From positions 434,001 to 498,000 of the forward strand of contig JACGCN010000016.1 in NCBI GenBank assembly GCA_014905825.1: a stretch of 64,000 nucleotides of DNA, in the 5' to 3' direction. Origin of the DNA: Lyophyllum atratum. Its lineage: Eukaryota > Basidiomycota > Agaricomycetes > Agaricales > Lyophyllaceae. Of this stretch, positions 45,876 to 57,290 are shown one piece after another (positions within the stretch are counted from its first letter, which is position 1; each line of letters begins with the position of its first letter). Under the pieces are notes generated by a model. It was not told the origin of the DNA and did not search any database. It was given only the letters and a program-made list of their open reading frames with translations. A program made the translations under genes and the position numbers.

Positions 45876-48800
45876 TCAATGCAGTCCGGTTCTATGAGAA
45901 TAACCGCCACCTAGGGCCTTTTCCTCTCTGATCACCCAGTCTCTCTGAAATTCAGCAAGTCCCTGGAACGTCATCTCCCCGCACAGGTCACGAACGATAC
46001 CAGACATTTCGTCAACCATCTGTATCGATAGACATGTCAATGAACTTGTTGAATGACTATTGGAATAAGAATCTCACCGATATGACGTTTGAAAGCGCCA
46101 CCAAAGCTAATACGGAGCTGTCTCAGTACGACGATTCAAATAAAAACGTTGAATATAACTCACCAGTTGCATGAGCGGGTAGCTGCGCATCCTGAAATGT
46201 TGATCAGTTCACGCAACATTGAAGAAACATTAACTAGCGTGCACACCATGAGGACATCTAGCGTCATCTCATCAAATCCAAGGCTGCATCCGTCGACTTT
46301 GTCTGCCACGAATTCCAATTCGGCATTGGTGTCGGAGTCAGTGTCGATAGAATCTGCCTCAGAGGCCTTGTTGTTTTGGGAGGGCCTCGGTGGGTGGAGG
46401 CGTTCATGATAGACCACGCGATCACGTAATTTGGGCAATGCTGGGGGTAGAGGGTGACCACCGGCTAAGGCATAGGAGAGAATAGCTAGGTTTGCGAAGA
46501 TATCTGAAAGCTGAAGGCATAAGATATTAGTCAAGTGTCTATCCCATACGCTCATCGAATTACCAAATTCGGATTGAGGAAAGGCGTCTGTAAGTCAAAA
46601 CTCGTAAGACACGATCGAAGTAGTAATAGTATCAAGCCTGCTTACTTGGTGTACAAGAACACTGCACCACTTAGTATCCAGCTGGGCAAACGCTCCAGTG
46701 AAGAGCATGAGTGAAGAGAGGAGCTTCATCCTGTTCGAATATTCTATTAGCACATACTCGCGTTGGCAAGAGCGGATACCTACTGGGTGGCATAAAGCTG
46801 TGTATATTTCTCTTGCGGCCATATCCCACTGGGAAGACCTAAGTAAGGTGGTCAAAGGTTTAGACCAAATGACGCACTGGAGTTGGGGCTCAAATCGTGC
46901 GGTCTGAAGTGATGGGGCAAGACCTTGTAGACGCGTCTAGAACAAGAACTGATTAGGGCCACCTAAAGGATATAATAAAAGGACCCACAATAACGATCAA
47001 AGCCTTATACGCAATCCTCCGGACACGCTGCTCCTTAAGCGATGCTTTCTGATCCGATTGTTTCCCCACAAACGGCGTCTTTTCGTGGTGTCCAGCTCGT
47101 GCGCGAGCTTCCTCAGCGAGGAGCGCCTCCACTTCAACAGCGAGGATGTGTTTGAGCTCGCCAGTAGTGGCAGCAAGCGTGTGGCGAACCAGGGTGCGGG
47201 ATGAGGTCGGTCGAGGGAACAACATGACAATGAACTAGGGCTCGGGTCAGTATCACTATAGGAAATTGGGTGGATGAAGACACACGCCAGCGGTGAAACC
47301 GATGATCACAAGAAGCCTGTAAGAAGTCAGCAAGGAAAAGTCTTTCAACTAAGGCTTAGTGCTTACGCCCGCTTCCAAGCGATTGTCACGCCGATACCAG
47401 CGTTGACCAAAACAGGGTAGTGTCTGTTGATCCAACTGTATCCCACCACTGCCAAGTCCTAGACGTAAACATACAACAGGACGATTGTAAGGGGGACGAC
47501 ACTGACCGAAGACGATGGTGACACCAGCCATCACCCATAGCATCATCTGCTGAGGCGGCGAAGCGAGCCTTGCGAACAAGAAGGGAGCAGTAAACACCGT
47601 CTATAACAGAGTCAATTAGAACCGTGTTCAACAATTTTGAATGGAGAAAGCTGACAGTAGCAATGACAATACCGTAAGGATTACCGCTCCCAGATCCAGC
47701 GCCGATATACCACACCACTATGCCAACTATACCAATAATCAGTGGGTGATGAATGACAAGAGTGTTTCAAGACATACCAACCAACCCGAGTAGAGTCCCA
47801 GTAAGGCGGACAGCAAACCCTGCAATCTTAACAGAGATGAAGTCAGGTAAAGACACAGACCAGCACTATGGCAGTTACCTGATCACCTGCATAGACAGCC
47901 AAGCCAACCTACAACCCCTGTATTAGAATACCCCACATCTAGATGTCAAGGCCGAAAGTACCTGCGCCATGATCAACGCCCACAATCCACGGTTCCCATA
48001 ATAGAACCATGCAGACGAAGTGCAGACAGAAGGGATCCATAACGCGATCGAGACAATAGCGTGTCTGAGACCGAATATCCCCTCCGGCGACTTGAAGAAT
48101 TCGAGCATATTCCCGAGGGTCAGGAAGAAACGACCGAACGCCGTCGTGGGTGGTAGTGCGTCTGGGTTCTTTCCTTCGTAGACAGCAGATAGTAAGTGAG
48201 GTCCTTCATTGATCCCATTCATTCGGCCGACACGTACCAGCGGGTTTCTCTTTCGAGATATTCTTGACCTCCTCAGGCTCATCTTCTTCATCACTGTCAT
48301 CATCATCGGATTCCTCGAACGCTGTAGGATCATCCGAGGTTCCAGTAGCCAGCGGCGTCACTTGTTGGCCGACCTCTCGCTTGCTTCTTAGCTTCCGTCC
48401 CAGCTTTCCGAACCCGCTGGGCCACCAGAGCCGTGGCTTGGGCCGCTTGCCGTCGAGATCGACAAGGATGGCTAAGAATTTGGCGAGACGTTCTGCGTAG
48501 GCATCGAGGGCGTATGAAAATACAAAACAGATATACAGAGATCTATACCGCAGGTCAGCATTGTCATATTGACCTGGAAATCGGAATACAGACCTTGCAG
48601 CGAACACCTCCGATTCCTTATCACCCCCATCCGACCTCAACCTCTGCCCTGTAGCCGGATCGAAAAATCTCTCGAACGGTTTGAGCAACTTCAACCTCTC
48701 CGACTCCCGATACCGCGCCAACGCCCCCTGCACCGCAGCCAACTGCTCCACCAATGCCGCATGCCGCTTTTCTCCCTTGGTCTTATCGTACTTTGAGAAA

Positions 48801-50557
48801 AAACCCGTCCAGCGGTTGGTGTTGCAGTCATTGAACCACTCGCGCATGCCCGTGACGGCCGCCTCACATGAGGTGCGGAGCTCGGCGGACGATGATTCCA
48901 GGATGGGCACGAGCGAGTCGAAGTCGTGGCCGTGCTGGAGTTCGCGCTCGCGGATGCGCTTTTGTAGCCGAGTGTAGCGGTCATGGTACCCTGCCTTCTC
49001 GTCTGCGGCGGATTCGGCGGAGTCGATTTCGGCGTGGAGAGTGTTGGTGTTGTTCACGAAGATCAGGAACGCGTGAAGGCCGCTGGTAAGTTGTCAGTAT
49101 GTTAGTATGTATACCTTGTTAAGATCGATGAATGGAACGTACGTGGCACGGAACATGAGCGACTTGAGCTCGGTGCTGATGCGTAGGAGGTCGCCTGGGC
49201 CAAGTCGTCCGATTGATATTTCAAGATCTACCATGCTGATTTGATCGAGGAGAGTTTGTGTGCCCGCGACGAGCTTCTGACGCGCTGCTTGGCCCCGCTC
49301 CATGATTTCAGCCCAGTTCTTCTGATCTGTAGGAACAGAATTGAGGGCTTCTGATTGATGGATGAGAATTTGTGACATAGACTATCGGAGGTGTGCGCCG
49401 TGAGTACGGAGCAAGGTTAGAGATGCGGTCGAGCTTACGTCAATGAAATCATTTTCGAGCGTCGTTCTGGGAGGTCATCAATATGACGCGATGTGGCTAA
49501 GAGGAAGTAGCGTTGACTTACAACCAAACGAGGTTGAGAGATTCGGGGAATACGAGAACGAGTGTGACAACAGCGATAGCAGCGTAGTAACATGCTGGAA
49601 GGATGAAGATTTTTGAAAGTGTGTATTGGGCGTTCGGGAACACTAGACAGAGGTGAGAGTAGGTAGCAAGTTCAATTAATCTCCACCTACGAGGACCATA
49701 ACTGCACATCTAGGGAAAGTGTCAATCATCTTAACGAATAATGGGCAAAAATACCCACAATATCCAAAGTGATGGTTCCAAATATGCTCAGAAGCGCGAG
49801 CTTGGGAAGATAGGCCCTAAGCACCCCGAGAGCGAACGTCCCAACGAAAAAGAACGCGCCATACACGGCCGAGGTCCTGCGCAGGGGAAAGGTTAACGCT
49901 TCCTAGTTGCTACAAAGTGATTTTCATACCCAGGATCCAGAAACATCCCATGAAAGACGAATGACTGGAATTGAACGGCTTGGGGCACGCCAGGAACATA
50001 TCTAGACCATCATGAGTTAAAGAGGTAGGGATAGTGGAGGCGTGACAGACGAGGACTGAGCCTGCTGCTGTTGCCTGGCCAGACGCGCTGGATCTCTTGC
50101 CGCTAATCCCGCCGCCATCGCCGCAGCTCCCCATGCCCACCCAACCAACATCCCTGGCATCCCGTCAGCACGTGTACGAAGCACGACGACCGTGAAAACG
50201 ACTCACCCAGGAGCAACGTCACGATTGCGAGAACGAACAGTGATAGTGCAATCGAAGGCGGAACCATCACCGCAACAATGCTGCAGAAGAGGACAATCAG
50301 CAAATACGACGAGATGAATGGTGGAGAACTCACGCCGCGAAAAACGCTGCCTGCCCCATATTATTCAACGTCTTATTGTCCACCATCAACACCATCGTCG
50401 CAGCGAGCGCTATACAGCATCGAATCCAGGCCTTGAGGATGCGTGGCGACTTGAGTCCTGGCACGACCCACGAAAAGAAGCTCGAGGCTTTCGGCACTTG
50501 AGGTGATACAGGCCCGGACGACTCCTCCGAGCGTGTTTCCTCCTCCCTTTCAGCCAT
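45876..50557 (-). CDS. Large membrane protein: 6TM aromatic-acid-exporter-like N-terminus plus DUF2421 C-terminus
   Basis: A fungal protein of about 1,050 residues in the ArAE_2/DUF2421 family, related to fusaric acid resistance and aromatic acid exporters. The ATG at 50557 is followed by an acidic N-terminus and then WIRCCIALAATMVLMVDNKT, LNNMGQAAFFAA, VMVPPSIALSLFVLAIVTLL and further membrane segments (YYAAIAVVTLVLVFPESLNL). A long soluble helical region (49200-48250) ends in a very acidic stretch (EESDDDDSDEEDEPEE). A second set of membrane segments follows (GLRHAIVSIALWIPSV, YYGNRGLWALIMAQVG, VRLTGTLLGLVGMVVWYI, ALLVIIGFTAGFIVMLFP). The C-terminal soluble part includes QWDMAAREIYTALCHPV and DEMTLDVLM and ends at TGA 45876-45878. 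Many short introns are present. Likely a plasma- or internal-membrane exporter; substrate unknown. Confidence 0.85.
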
Positions 50558-51161
50558 ATTCGAGAGACCAGATGGTCACGCGGGTGTCGCGTAGGTGGGA
50601 GTTAACTGGAGAGAAGTACGAGGCTTTTGAGTAACTTCGAGGCTAGACGCGTTTCATGATTTTTGATGCGACTGACAGGGTCAAGCGAATAGACGCGACA
50701 GTTGATTATCAACGGGCCGGATGCTGTCCGACGCGGCCTGATATTTTAACAAACGGTATCGTGTATGATGGAGTTGAAACGGGAGTATGCAGGAGGAGGA
50801 GGACGACTGACAGTGCGCTTCATGGGAATGTTGTGAGTGACAGGCCTAATAACAAGCCGCGTTTTATAGTTTCAGATACGACACTTACCTCCGGAAATTG
50901 TGCGAAGAGACGGTCCAGAAGATAGGGATTCGTCTGGAATGATGGTGGGGGAGGAGGAGGAGCAGTCGAAGCTCAATATAACGGGTATGATGAAATGACC
51001 CAAGCACGTGGCGCGATGGCTTGGCAGTGGCGTCACCATACTACTATAGTCACGTCTATTATAGTGCCACCATTGAGACTCTTTTGAGACTCCTATAGAT
51101 ATAAAACACTCCGTCTAACTTGTCAACCCCCTTTTCATATTGACTTGTTCCAGCCCACAAC
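50558..51161. promoter_or_regulatory. Divergent promoter region; TATA box for the MYND gene at 51100-51106
   Basis: This region separates the minus-strand transporter and the plus-strand MYND gene. tataaaa at 51100-51106 lies 62 bases upstream of the MYND ATG and is followed by a pyrimidine-rich leader, as in well-expressed fungal genes. No gene is seen in it. Confidence 0.5.
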
Positions 51162-52558
51162 ATGCCACAGATTGTCGCACACGCCGGTGCCGAGGAGCCT
51201 TTCGGCCCCAACTACGAGAAGTAGGTAGTGGTCCATGCACTGGTTCCTTCATGCGACTTTCAAAGACATTTGATTGACCAACAACTTATCTAGCATGTGT
51301 CCTTTATTCAAGATGGAATACGACCAGACTTGCGCTGCTACCACAATGTTTCAGACTCGCAGGACACGCGTGAAATGCAAGACAATCGTATCTACAAGGG
51401 AAGGATTCTTGAAACGGCCTGGGGTTCTTGGCATCGAAGCCTGGCTCCCGAGGAGGAAGGTGGTTGAGTTCATGGATCCAAACACGTACGCCATCGCGCA
51501 AGGGCAAGGGGGTGGGCCGTGGTTCTACACGATGCCGGTTTACGAGGTACGTCGCTTTGTAGATCCACTACCCTAGCGTCCTATCTAATATCACCTCTTG
51601 GCTGTTCCAGGTTGTGAAGGCGTCCTCAAAGCGGGAGGTTAGTTCAATCAAATAATAAGCCATTGGACGTGCGCACTGAAGCCTTCGCTAAGAGGGATTG
51701 GGGACATTTGGTATTCACAGATGTCTTGGTGAAGAGAGTCCTTCTCGTTATGGTCCTGCCCTCACCTTCAGGCAAGTGCTCAAGTTTTGCTGCCTAATGT
51801 ATAATATCTAAAGAAGCCATGTCCGCAGGTCAACCGGGCTTTACTCTTGAAGACTACGCGGCACTGACAAAGTGGCACGCCCACCGTTTCATGGCCATGG
51901 CCATGTGCATCTTCCATGACGACACACCAGTGGAATGGTAATCATAAGTCGTCATTATTGTACTGTCGCCTTCCTAATGCCTTAATCAGGGTTCGTGCAA
52001 CATATGTGAAGGAAGACGAAGCTTTTCACCCTGAATTCGGTTTCGACCAAGCGTTCCTGCACAGCGCAGAGAAGCCTCCATACCCCATCACAGACGATCA
52101 TCCGCCAATCTTCACTGTAACGCCTCAATCTGTGGAACCCTGCCTACTTGCCAGCGACATAAAGAAGATCGATAGCATCCGCGCACAGGATCCGGAGAGT
52201 CCCAATGTCGCGGTCCCGGAGAGCGTTCGCAACCGAGTTCTTGGAGACAGAGATACAAGGCTCGGGTTTGAAGGCTCTTGGTGGCAAGAGAAACACTATC
52301 GCATGTGCTCATACGGACCTTGCAGTACCTCGAAGGACCGGGGTCTGCACTTGTGCTCAAGGTTCGTGTTAGCTCTTCTCTTGTATACTTCATTGTGCAC
52401 AAAGAAGTCATTGTAGATGCAAAATCCAGTATTACTGCGGAGCGCAATGGTATAATTTTTCTTGTCTCTTTAGTTCATGCGGCTCACTTGATTTACTATT
52501 GTATAGCCAAAAGCTCGCTTGGCCGGATCATAAACGCTGGTGCAGGGCAGGTTTCTAG
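51162..52558 (+). CDS. MYND-type zinc-finger protein
   Basis: The ATG at 51162 begins a first exon ending PNYE. Later exons give MCPLFKMEYDQTC, GGGPWFYTMPVYEVVKASSK, RDWGHLVFTDVLVKRVLLVM, QPGFTLEDYAALTKWHAHRF and VRATYVKEDEAFHPEFGF. The C-terminal exons form a MYND finger: CSYGPC, LCSRCKIQYYCGAQC, WPDHKRWC, then six residues and the TAG at 52556-52558. The seven Cys and one His ligands are all present, although the first pair is C-x4-C rather than the usual C-x2-C. One intron (51772-51828) has a GC donor. MYND fingers bind proline-rich partners; many fungal members also have no known job. Seven or so introns. Confidence 0.72.
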
Positions 52559-52559
52559 G

Positions 52560-53030
52560 AGGAAGACGAACACAAGCATCTCAGTAATTGCTCCGGAAGT
52601 TGACCCATCTACCATTATACATACATGTACATCACAATCCAGACCTCGATCAGTTCTCGAATACGCCTTTCAATACGCCTGCTCACCATGTACTTCTTTT
52701 ACTAGCCATGATATCACTCTTTCCAGCGTTCAAGCTACAACGCTTGGCACGATGGAATAGTTCTTCAGCCTGGACCGTCCACTGCGTATAAGCCGCGAAA
52801 TCACCTAGTAATCGATAGATCGCGAATACATAAACAATGGACAACGCGTTGAAAGAGCAGGCAACGCGCTTCAGACCAAGATAAAGCGTATACGTGGGCA
52901 GTGGGTGCACAGCGGGCTCCTTCAAGGCTCCGTGACGCGTGAATGTGGGTACCTGGTGGTAGGAGGTGAGTAACGGGAACATTCCAGTGCTCGGAAACGG
53001 CCGAGGCCCGAGGCACACAAAGTTCAACCT
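52560..53030 (-). pseudogene. Decayed copy of the 3' end of a GT25 glycosyltransferase gene
   Basis: This stretch aligns with the last exon and 3' flank of the intact GT25 gene at 55277-56448 (counterpart about 55195-55600). Shared motifs include cgtgccaagcgttgtag, agtgatatcatggct and ggcttatac.cagtgga. Insertions and deletions move the reading between frames, and an early TGA follows ACATGG. Only the C-terminal part is present; no N-terminal or catalytic exon is found nearby. A 138-codon open frame over it is a by-product. Confidence 0.75.
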
Positions 53031-53642
53031 CTCTTGCAATCGTTCATCCACCACGTAACTTTTCGCTTGGATGTCTTCATATCCGGTCGCCACCTCCATC
53101 GCATCTCCTAAGTACAGCGGACGTCTTCGATGCTTGTCAGCTGTCTGATGTGCTCATCGAATTGAGTCAAGTTGAATGTCGGGAATCATCTACACCACGC
53201 GATGAATAGATATTAAGCCCCAATGCTATCTATCAGCCAAAGAAGAAGGGGAAGAGGCGGGCGGTGAAGAAGGAATGCTATTGGAATGAGTACTCACACT
53301 TATAGGCGCGTCCTCGCGATGGACTCTTGATCTTGCCATTTCGCCACATAATAGGTCGAGTTCTGTCTTGCCCGAGTACCTTCGCATGCATCGCTTATCT
53401 AGGCACCTTAAGGTCCGCCAAGGCACGCAGTGACACTCTCAGTCCGTCTAATGAACGCTATCACTTACACCTATAGGGCAGAGGCAGGGAAGAGCTAGGT
53501 CCCCGCAGACCAGTCAAACAACATGCTTATGAAACGTACCTGAGCTTCGCCATGGATTTCCCCAACAAAGGACATAAAAACAATACCCACTGGGAGTAGT
53601 TGGCTTCAAACTATTTCCTCGCTCAACTGCCCTGTGCTCGTC
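53031..53642. other. Intergenic region
   Basis: Between the GT25 remnant and the next hypothetical gene. No gene seen; the last 100 bases should be the promoter and leader of the gene at 53643. Confidence 0.45.
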
Positions 53643-54939
53643 ATGAGCGGAGCCCTTCTTGAAATGGTCGCTGGGTGGGCGGTTTACGAAGTCCTTGATG
53701 ACATCAAAGATGGAGTCTTTGGAGATGATTCCGATGTCCAGGAACAGCTTCAGCACGTTATCGACCTTCAGAAGGAGACCATGAATATCATGGTCGAGGA
53801 ATTCTACGAGGCAGCAGTTTCGCATGCTGTTACCGCTCTCAACAGCTGGAACATAAATCTCAAGGATGCTCTAACTATGGCAGCCAGGTATGTAGGCGAC
53901 CATCACCTCGCTACTTTTGGTTGTGATCAAAGTACTCATGTTTCCGTAGTGGTGACATGACAATGTGGAATGGCCTTGTTCGGGGCCTTGCGGATGAGAA
54001 TAGCGGCGTGAATTTTCAACTTGTTAGCCTCTTCGAAGGTTTGATGGGCGAGAATGGATTGTGCAAAGGCGTGGGGCTGGTAGGCGCATGGAATAATAAG
54101 CTATATGCCAACTTCAAGGAAGACGCGAAATATGGGATAAACAACTTCCTGCGCGACTACGATCAGCTCCTGTGCAGGGCTGCCGCCCTTCTTTTCCTGG
54201 GCTTTAGTTTCCAATGCATTGTTGTTGGCAGTACGTCGCTTTCGTTCCCTCTTTCCTTTTGCTCGTGCTTAACCGCTTCGTCTAAGATAAAACACTAGCC
54301 GAAGAATATCGACAGCGCTGTATAGATCACATTCAAGCGCTGAGAACTAAGGCTTGGCAATCATTCCCATCCGCCGTTCGCCTGTTCAAGTCGAACTACG
54401 CGGATACTGGTGCCGCCGCCAGTGCACATTGGTGGCGTCTAGGGGTTTACGGCACGGGTACAAGACATTCCATCTACAACAATTCATGGGGGACTGTGTA
54501 CGACGGTTACCGCGTCGGCCAGTTAATACAGCGGCTGCAATATAACGTGCCGGAACCCGCAGTGGAATACCGGATTGACTGGTCGCAGCACAGCGACACT
54601 CCGTTCCTGGGGATTGCGCAGCTCCGCACTCGACTCGACAACAAGCTGGTCTTTTATGACGTCGACACTAGCGCTTGTTGTTCGAAGGTCAAGGTCGACG
54701 ATCCTCTTGAACCTATTGTCTTCCGTGTCGTTCCTGTAAACTCCCAGAAGGACAACCAAGTATACCTCACACCAATGAAATCTGATGGAGTTACACCATT
54801 ACCGGACATATATAACCTGTGGAAATACCCATTGTGGCTGATAGACACGGGCACGGACCAAAGCGATAATGTTCTGCGCGAGGACCGGACATGGGGCCCA
54901 CCATATAGGTGCGACTTATTTTCAGTTGCATCAGTATGA
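53643..54939 (+). CDS. Hypothetical protein with helical N-terminus
   Basis: Not recognised. The ATG at 53643 starts MSGALLEMVAGWAVYEVLDD, followed by an acidic helix-prone segment (DDSDVQEQLQHVIDLQKETM). Two canonical introns (gtatgt...ccgtag and gtacgt...cactag) keep the frame. Exon 2 encodes MTMWNGLVRGLADENSG and FEGLMGENGLCKGVGLVG and ends in a hydrophobic stretch (AAALLFLGFSFQCIVVG). Exon 3 begins TEEYRQRCIDHIQALRTK and later has a beta-rich part (PFLGIAQLRTRLDNKLVFYD) up to TGA 54937-54939, about 390 residues in all. No signal peptide. It lies between an intact GT25 gene and its decayed partial copy. The exon structure is convincing; the function is unknown. Confidence 0.65.
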
Positions 54940-55276
54940 GAGTGGCTCAATCGAACTATTATTGTATCTCCAGCTGAAAGAGCTGTATACAGGTGGCGGT
55001 AGTAGTAGTAGCAGACGCAGAAGGCTTGTCAACACCCGGCCCATACTAGTATCGCCATGTACAATCAAGTCATATTTGATAACGACGTTGAATGTCAATG
55101 CCGACAGCTGCAGAAAGCATGGACTGGGACGAAGCGGCGGCTCTCGATCATTATAGTACTTCAAACAAGGGCTAGCCTGACATCACTGGCTTTTGAGCAG
55201 AAAGATGAACATAGGCATCTTGTAGTTCAAGTTATCGCTCCTGAGTATCATGCATAGATCACAATTAAGTGCTCGA
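54940..55276. other. Convergent intergenic region
   Basis: Shared 3' side of the hypothetical gene and GT25. The part from about 55195 belongs to the duplicated GT25 3' segment. Confidence 0.5.
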
Positions 55277-56448
55277 TCAATTTTCGAATACGCCGTTTAA
55301 CAAGCTAGCTCGCCATGTGCTTCCTTTTCCAGCCATGATATCACTCCTCCCAGTCTTCCTCTGAACTACAACGCTTGGCACGATAGAATAGCTCCTCAGC
55401 CGTCCACTCTGTATAAGCCACGAAATCGCCTTATCGATGGAACGCGAATAAGCAAACAGTGGGTAACGCAAGTGGAGGAGAAGGCGACGCGCTCCAGACC
55501 GAGATAAGGCGTATGCGTGGGTGCACAAGGGGTTGCTTGACGGGTGAATTTGGGTCACGAGAAACGTCCCATTGATAGCCACGGAGCTGTCGTGGGCGTT
55601 GAGGGCCGGATTGATACTCTCGTCTGACCAGCAGTGACCTAAATTTAGCGATCAATCGACGGAAAACAAGCTTGGGCTATCCTTCGTGTGAGAGGATTCG
55701 CACCAAGATAGACGACGTCCCAATCTTCGGGCAAGAAAGGCCAAACGTGTTGCAAGCGTTGATCGATATCTCGCTCCATGTTGACGTCGTCCTCGAGCAC
55801 GATGACGGCGTCGTTAGCGCGCAGGGTGTTATCGTTGGCGATTGTCAGGATGATAGAAACGTGGGAATACCAGCAAGCAATACGAGCAGCCGTGAGGATG
55901 TTATACTCCGGAAGGTCGGTTTTGTTGGCGGTGTAAGGCGGGAGACTGTAGTTCTGTGTCGCACATGGCATGGGCGGATATGAAAGTAGCTGATCATGGA
56001 AGGTACGCGGAGCAGGCAGAAATCCAGGACTCCAAGGTTCCATGCGTTCGTTCAAAGGTATTGCATTATCGGGCCAGGTAAATTGCGTGCTGGTGGCGTG
56101 TGTGTCGCGGACTAGTCTAACGGCGCCCATGATAATTTGCACCATTGCGTTTTCGGCATCGATGGCCTCCATGTATGTCCATCGTAGACCAAGAGTTTTG
56201 CGTAGGTGCTCCATATCTTGACGCCGATCGGCTCTACTTGGAAGAGATAACACGTAAATCCTCGAGGCGACTCCTAGGGTATCGTTCTGAGAAAGCCTGT
56301 CGCTACCATTTTTGCCTTCGTAGAGCGGCGCTGCATCAAGATGATGATATCCGTCAACAAACAGGAGTTTTAGAACGAGAAAAGCGGAGATTCCGAGAAA
56401 AATTAAGAAGATCACGCTGCGCGAAGATGGGAGAGAACTGAAGAACAT
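55277..56448 (-). CDS. Glycosyltransferase family 25 protein (type II membrane)
   Basis: The ATG at 56448 gives a short N-terminus and a signal anchor (SVIFLIFLGISAFLVLKLLF), so the catalytic part should face the Golgi or ER lumen. GT25 marks are YVLSLPSRADRRQDMEHL near the start of the domain, the metal-binding-type acidic motif VIVLEDDVNME, and DWDVVYLG. A single intron (donor gtgcga, acceptor tttag) connects to the last exon, which has HCWSDES, PLCTHAYALSRSGARRLL, and the end GSTWRASLLNGVFEN. About 370 residues. The family transfers a hexose, for example galactose, to protein or lipid acceptors; the acceptor here is unknown. A partial decayed copy lies 2.6 kb to the left. Confidence 0.85.
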
Positions 56449-57290
56449 GACGGAGAGGCTGAGAGGCAGAGAGTTGCTAACTTGTTGAACCGAATTGTTC
56501 AAATGGATTACATAATATTTGAGCCCATCGTATCTCTTTTTTATCTCCACCTTTCTTTCACTGAAACTGTGACATGCACGTCTGGAAATCTCAGTGAAAC
56601 TCCGGCTCCCAGCATTTTTCAAGCGAGGGACAAAAATTGGCCCCAACCTTCTGTCTGTGAATCTCCCTGCTGACCCACCCTGCGTTCAAATCGACGCCAA
56701 CTTGTGATTTGATACACCAACTCGGAGTCAGTTCCAACCTTTCCTAACATCTAGTCCAGCATTCTTTTTCATCCCGCGAACTGTTGCTCCATGTGCCCAT
56801 GCGCAAGCAGACGTCGTGGTGGTGTCCGAGCCCTTCCGTCATAACAACCAACCTATGTGCAGTGGAAAGGGATCCTTTATAAGCCGTTACGCGTCCCTAC
56901 ACATGATGATATCGAGGAGCTGAACCGTTGGAGTCAATCGTGGAAGCTTTTGTGGGACCAAAGTTTTACTTGGGATTCAGCGGGCAAGAAAGGTCAAGAA
57001 CCGATCTACAAAGCTGGACTGACGTTGCCAGACTTGAGATTGTACGAATTCGCTATCGCAAACTTACCAGCTCAGAATAGCCATCCTAGACATCTCATAT
57101 CTTCCTTGTGACATGTCAATACTTTCGGGACGCTCTACCCACGGTGGGTGCTCGGCACACCGAGCTGGATCTCAAACATGTGCGTGCTTCACACAGGATC
57201 TACACGCCTTATTTTTAGCTGTGAACGCCATGAACTCCTATAAGAGACACTATTGGTGCGTATCGCTTGTGGCTCACTCAGCGTCCCACG
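56449..57290. other. Intergenic region
   Basis: Divergent promoters of GT25 and the OPT transporter. An 84-codon plus-strand frame at 56857-57111 lacks an ATG and any family resemblance. Confidence 0.45.

Noticed and set aside
52683..53099. 138-codon minus-strand open frame
   Set aside because: It covers the decayed GT25 copy and switches frame relative to the intact gene, so it is a by-product of decay and not a separate protein.
56857..57111. 84-codon plus-strand frame upstream of the OPT gene
   Set aside because: It lacks an ATG and cannot be joined to the OPT N-terminal exon, which has its own good start at 57291.
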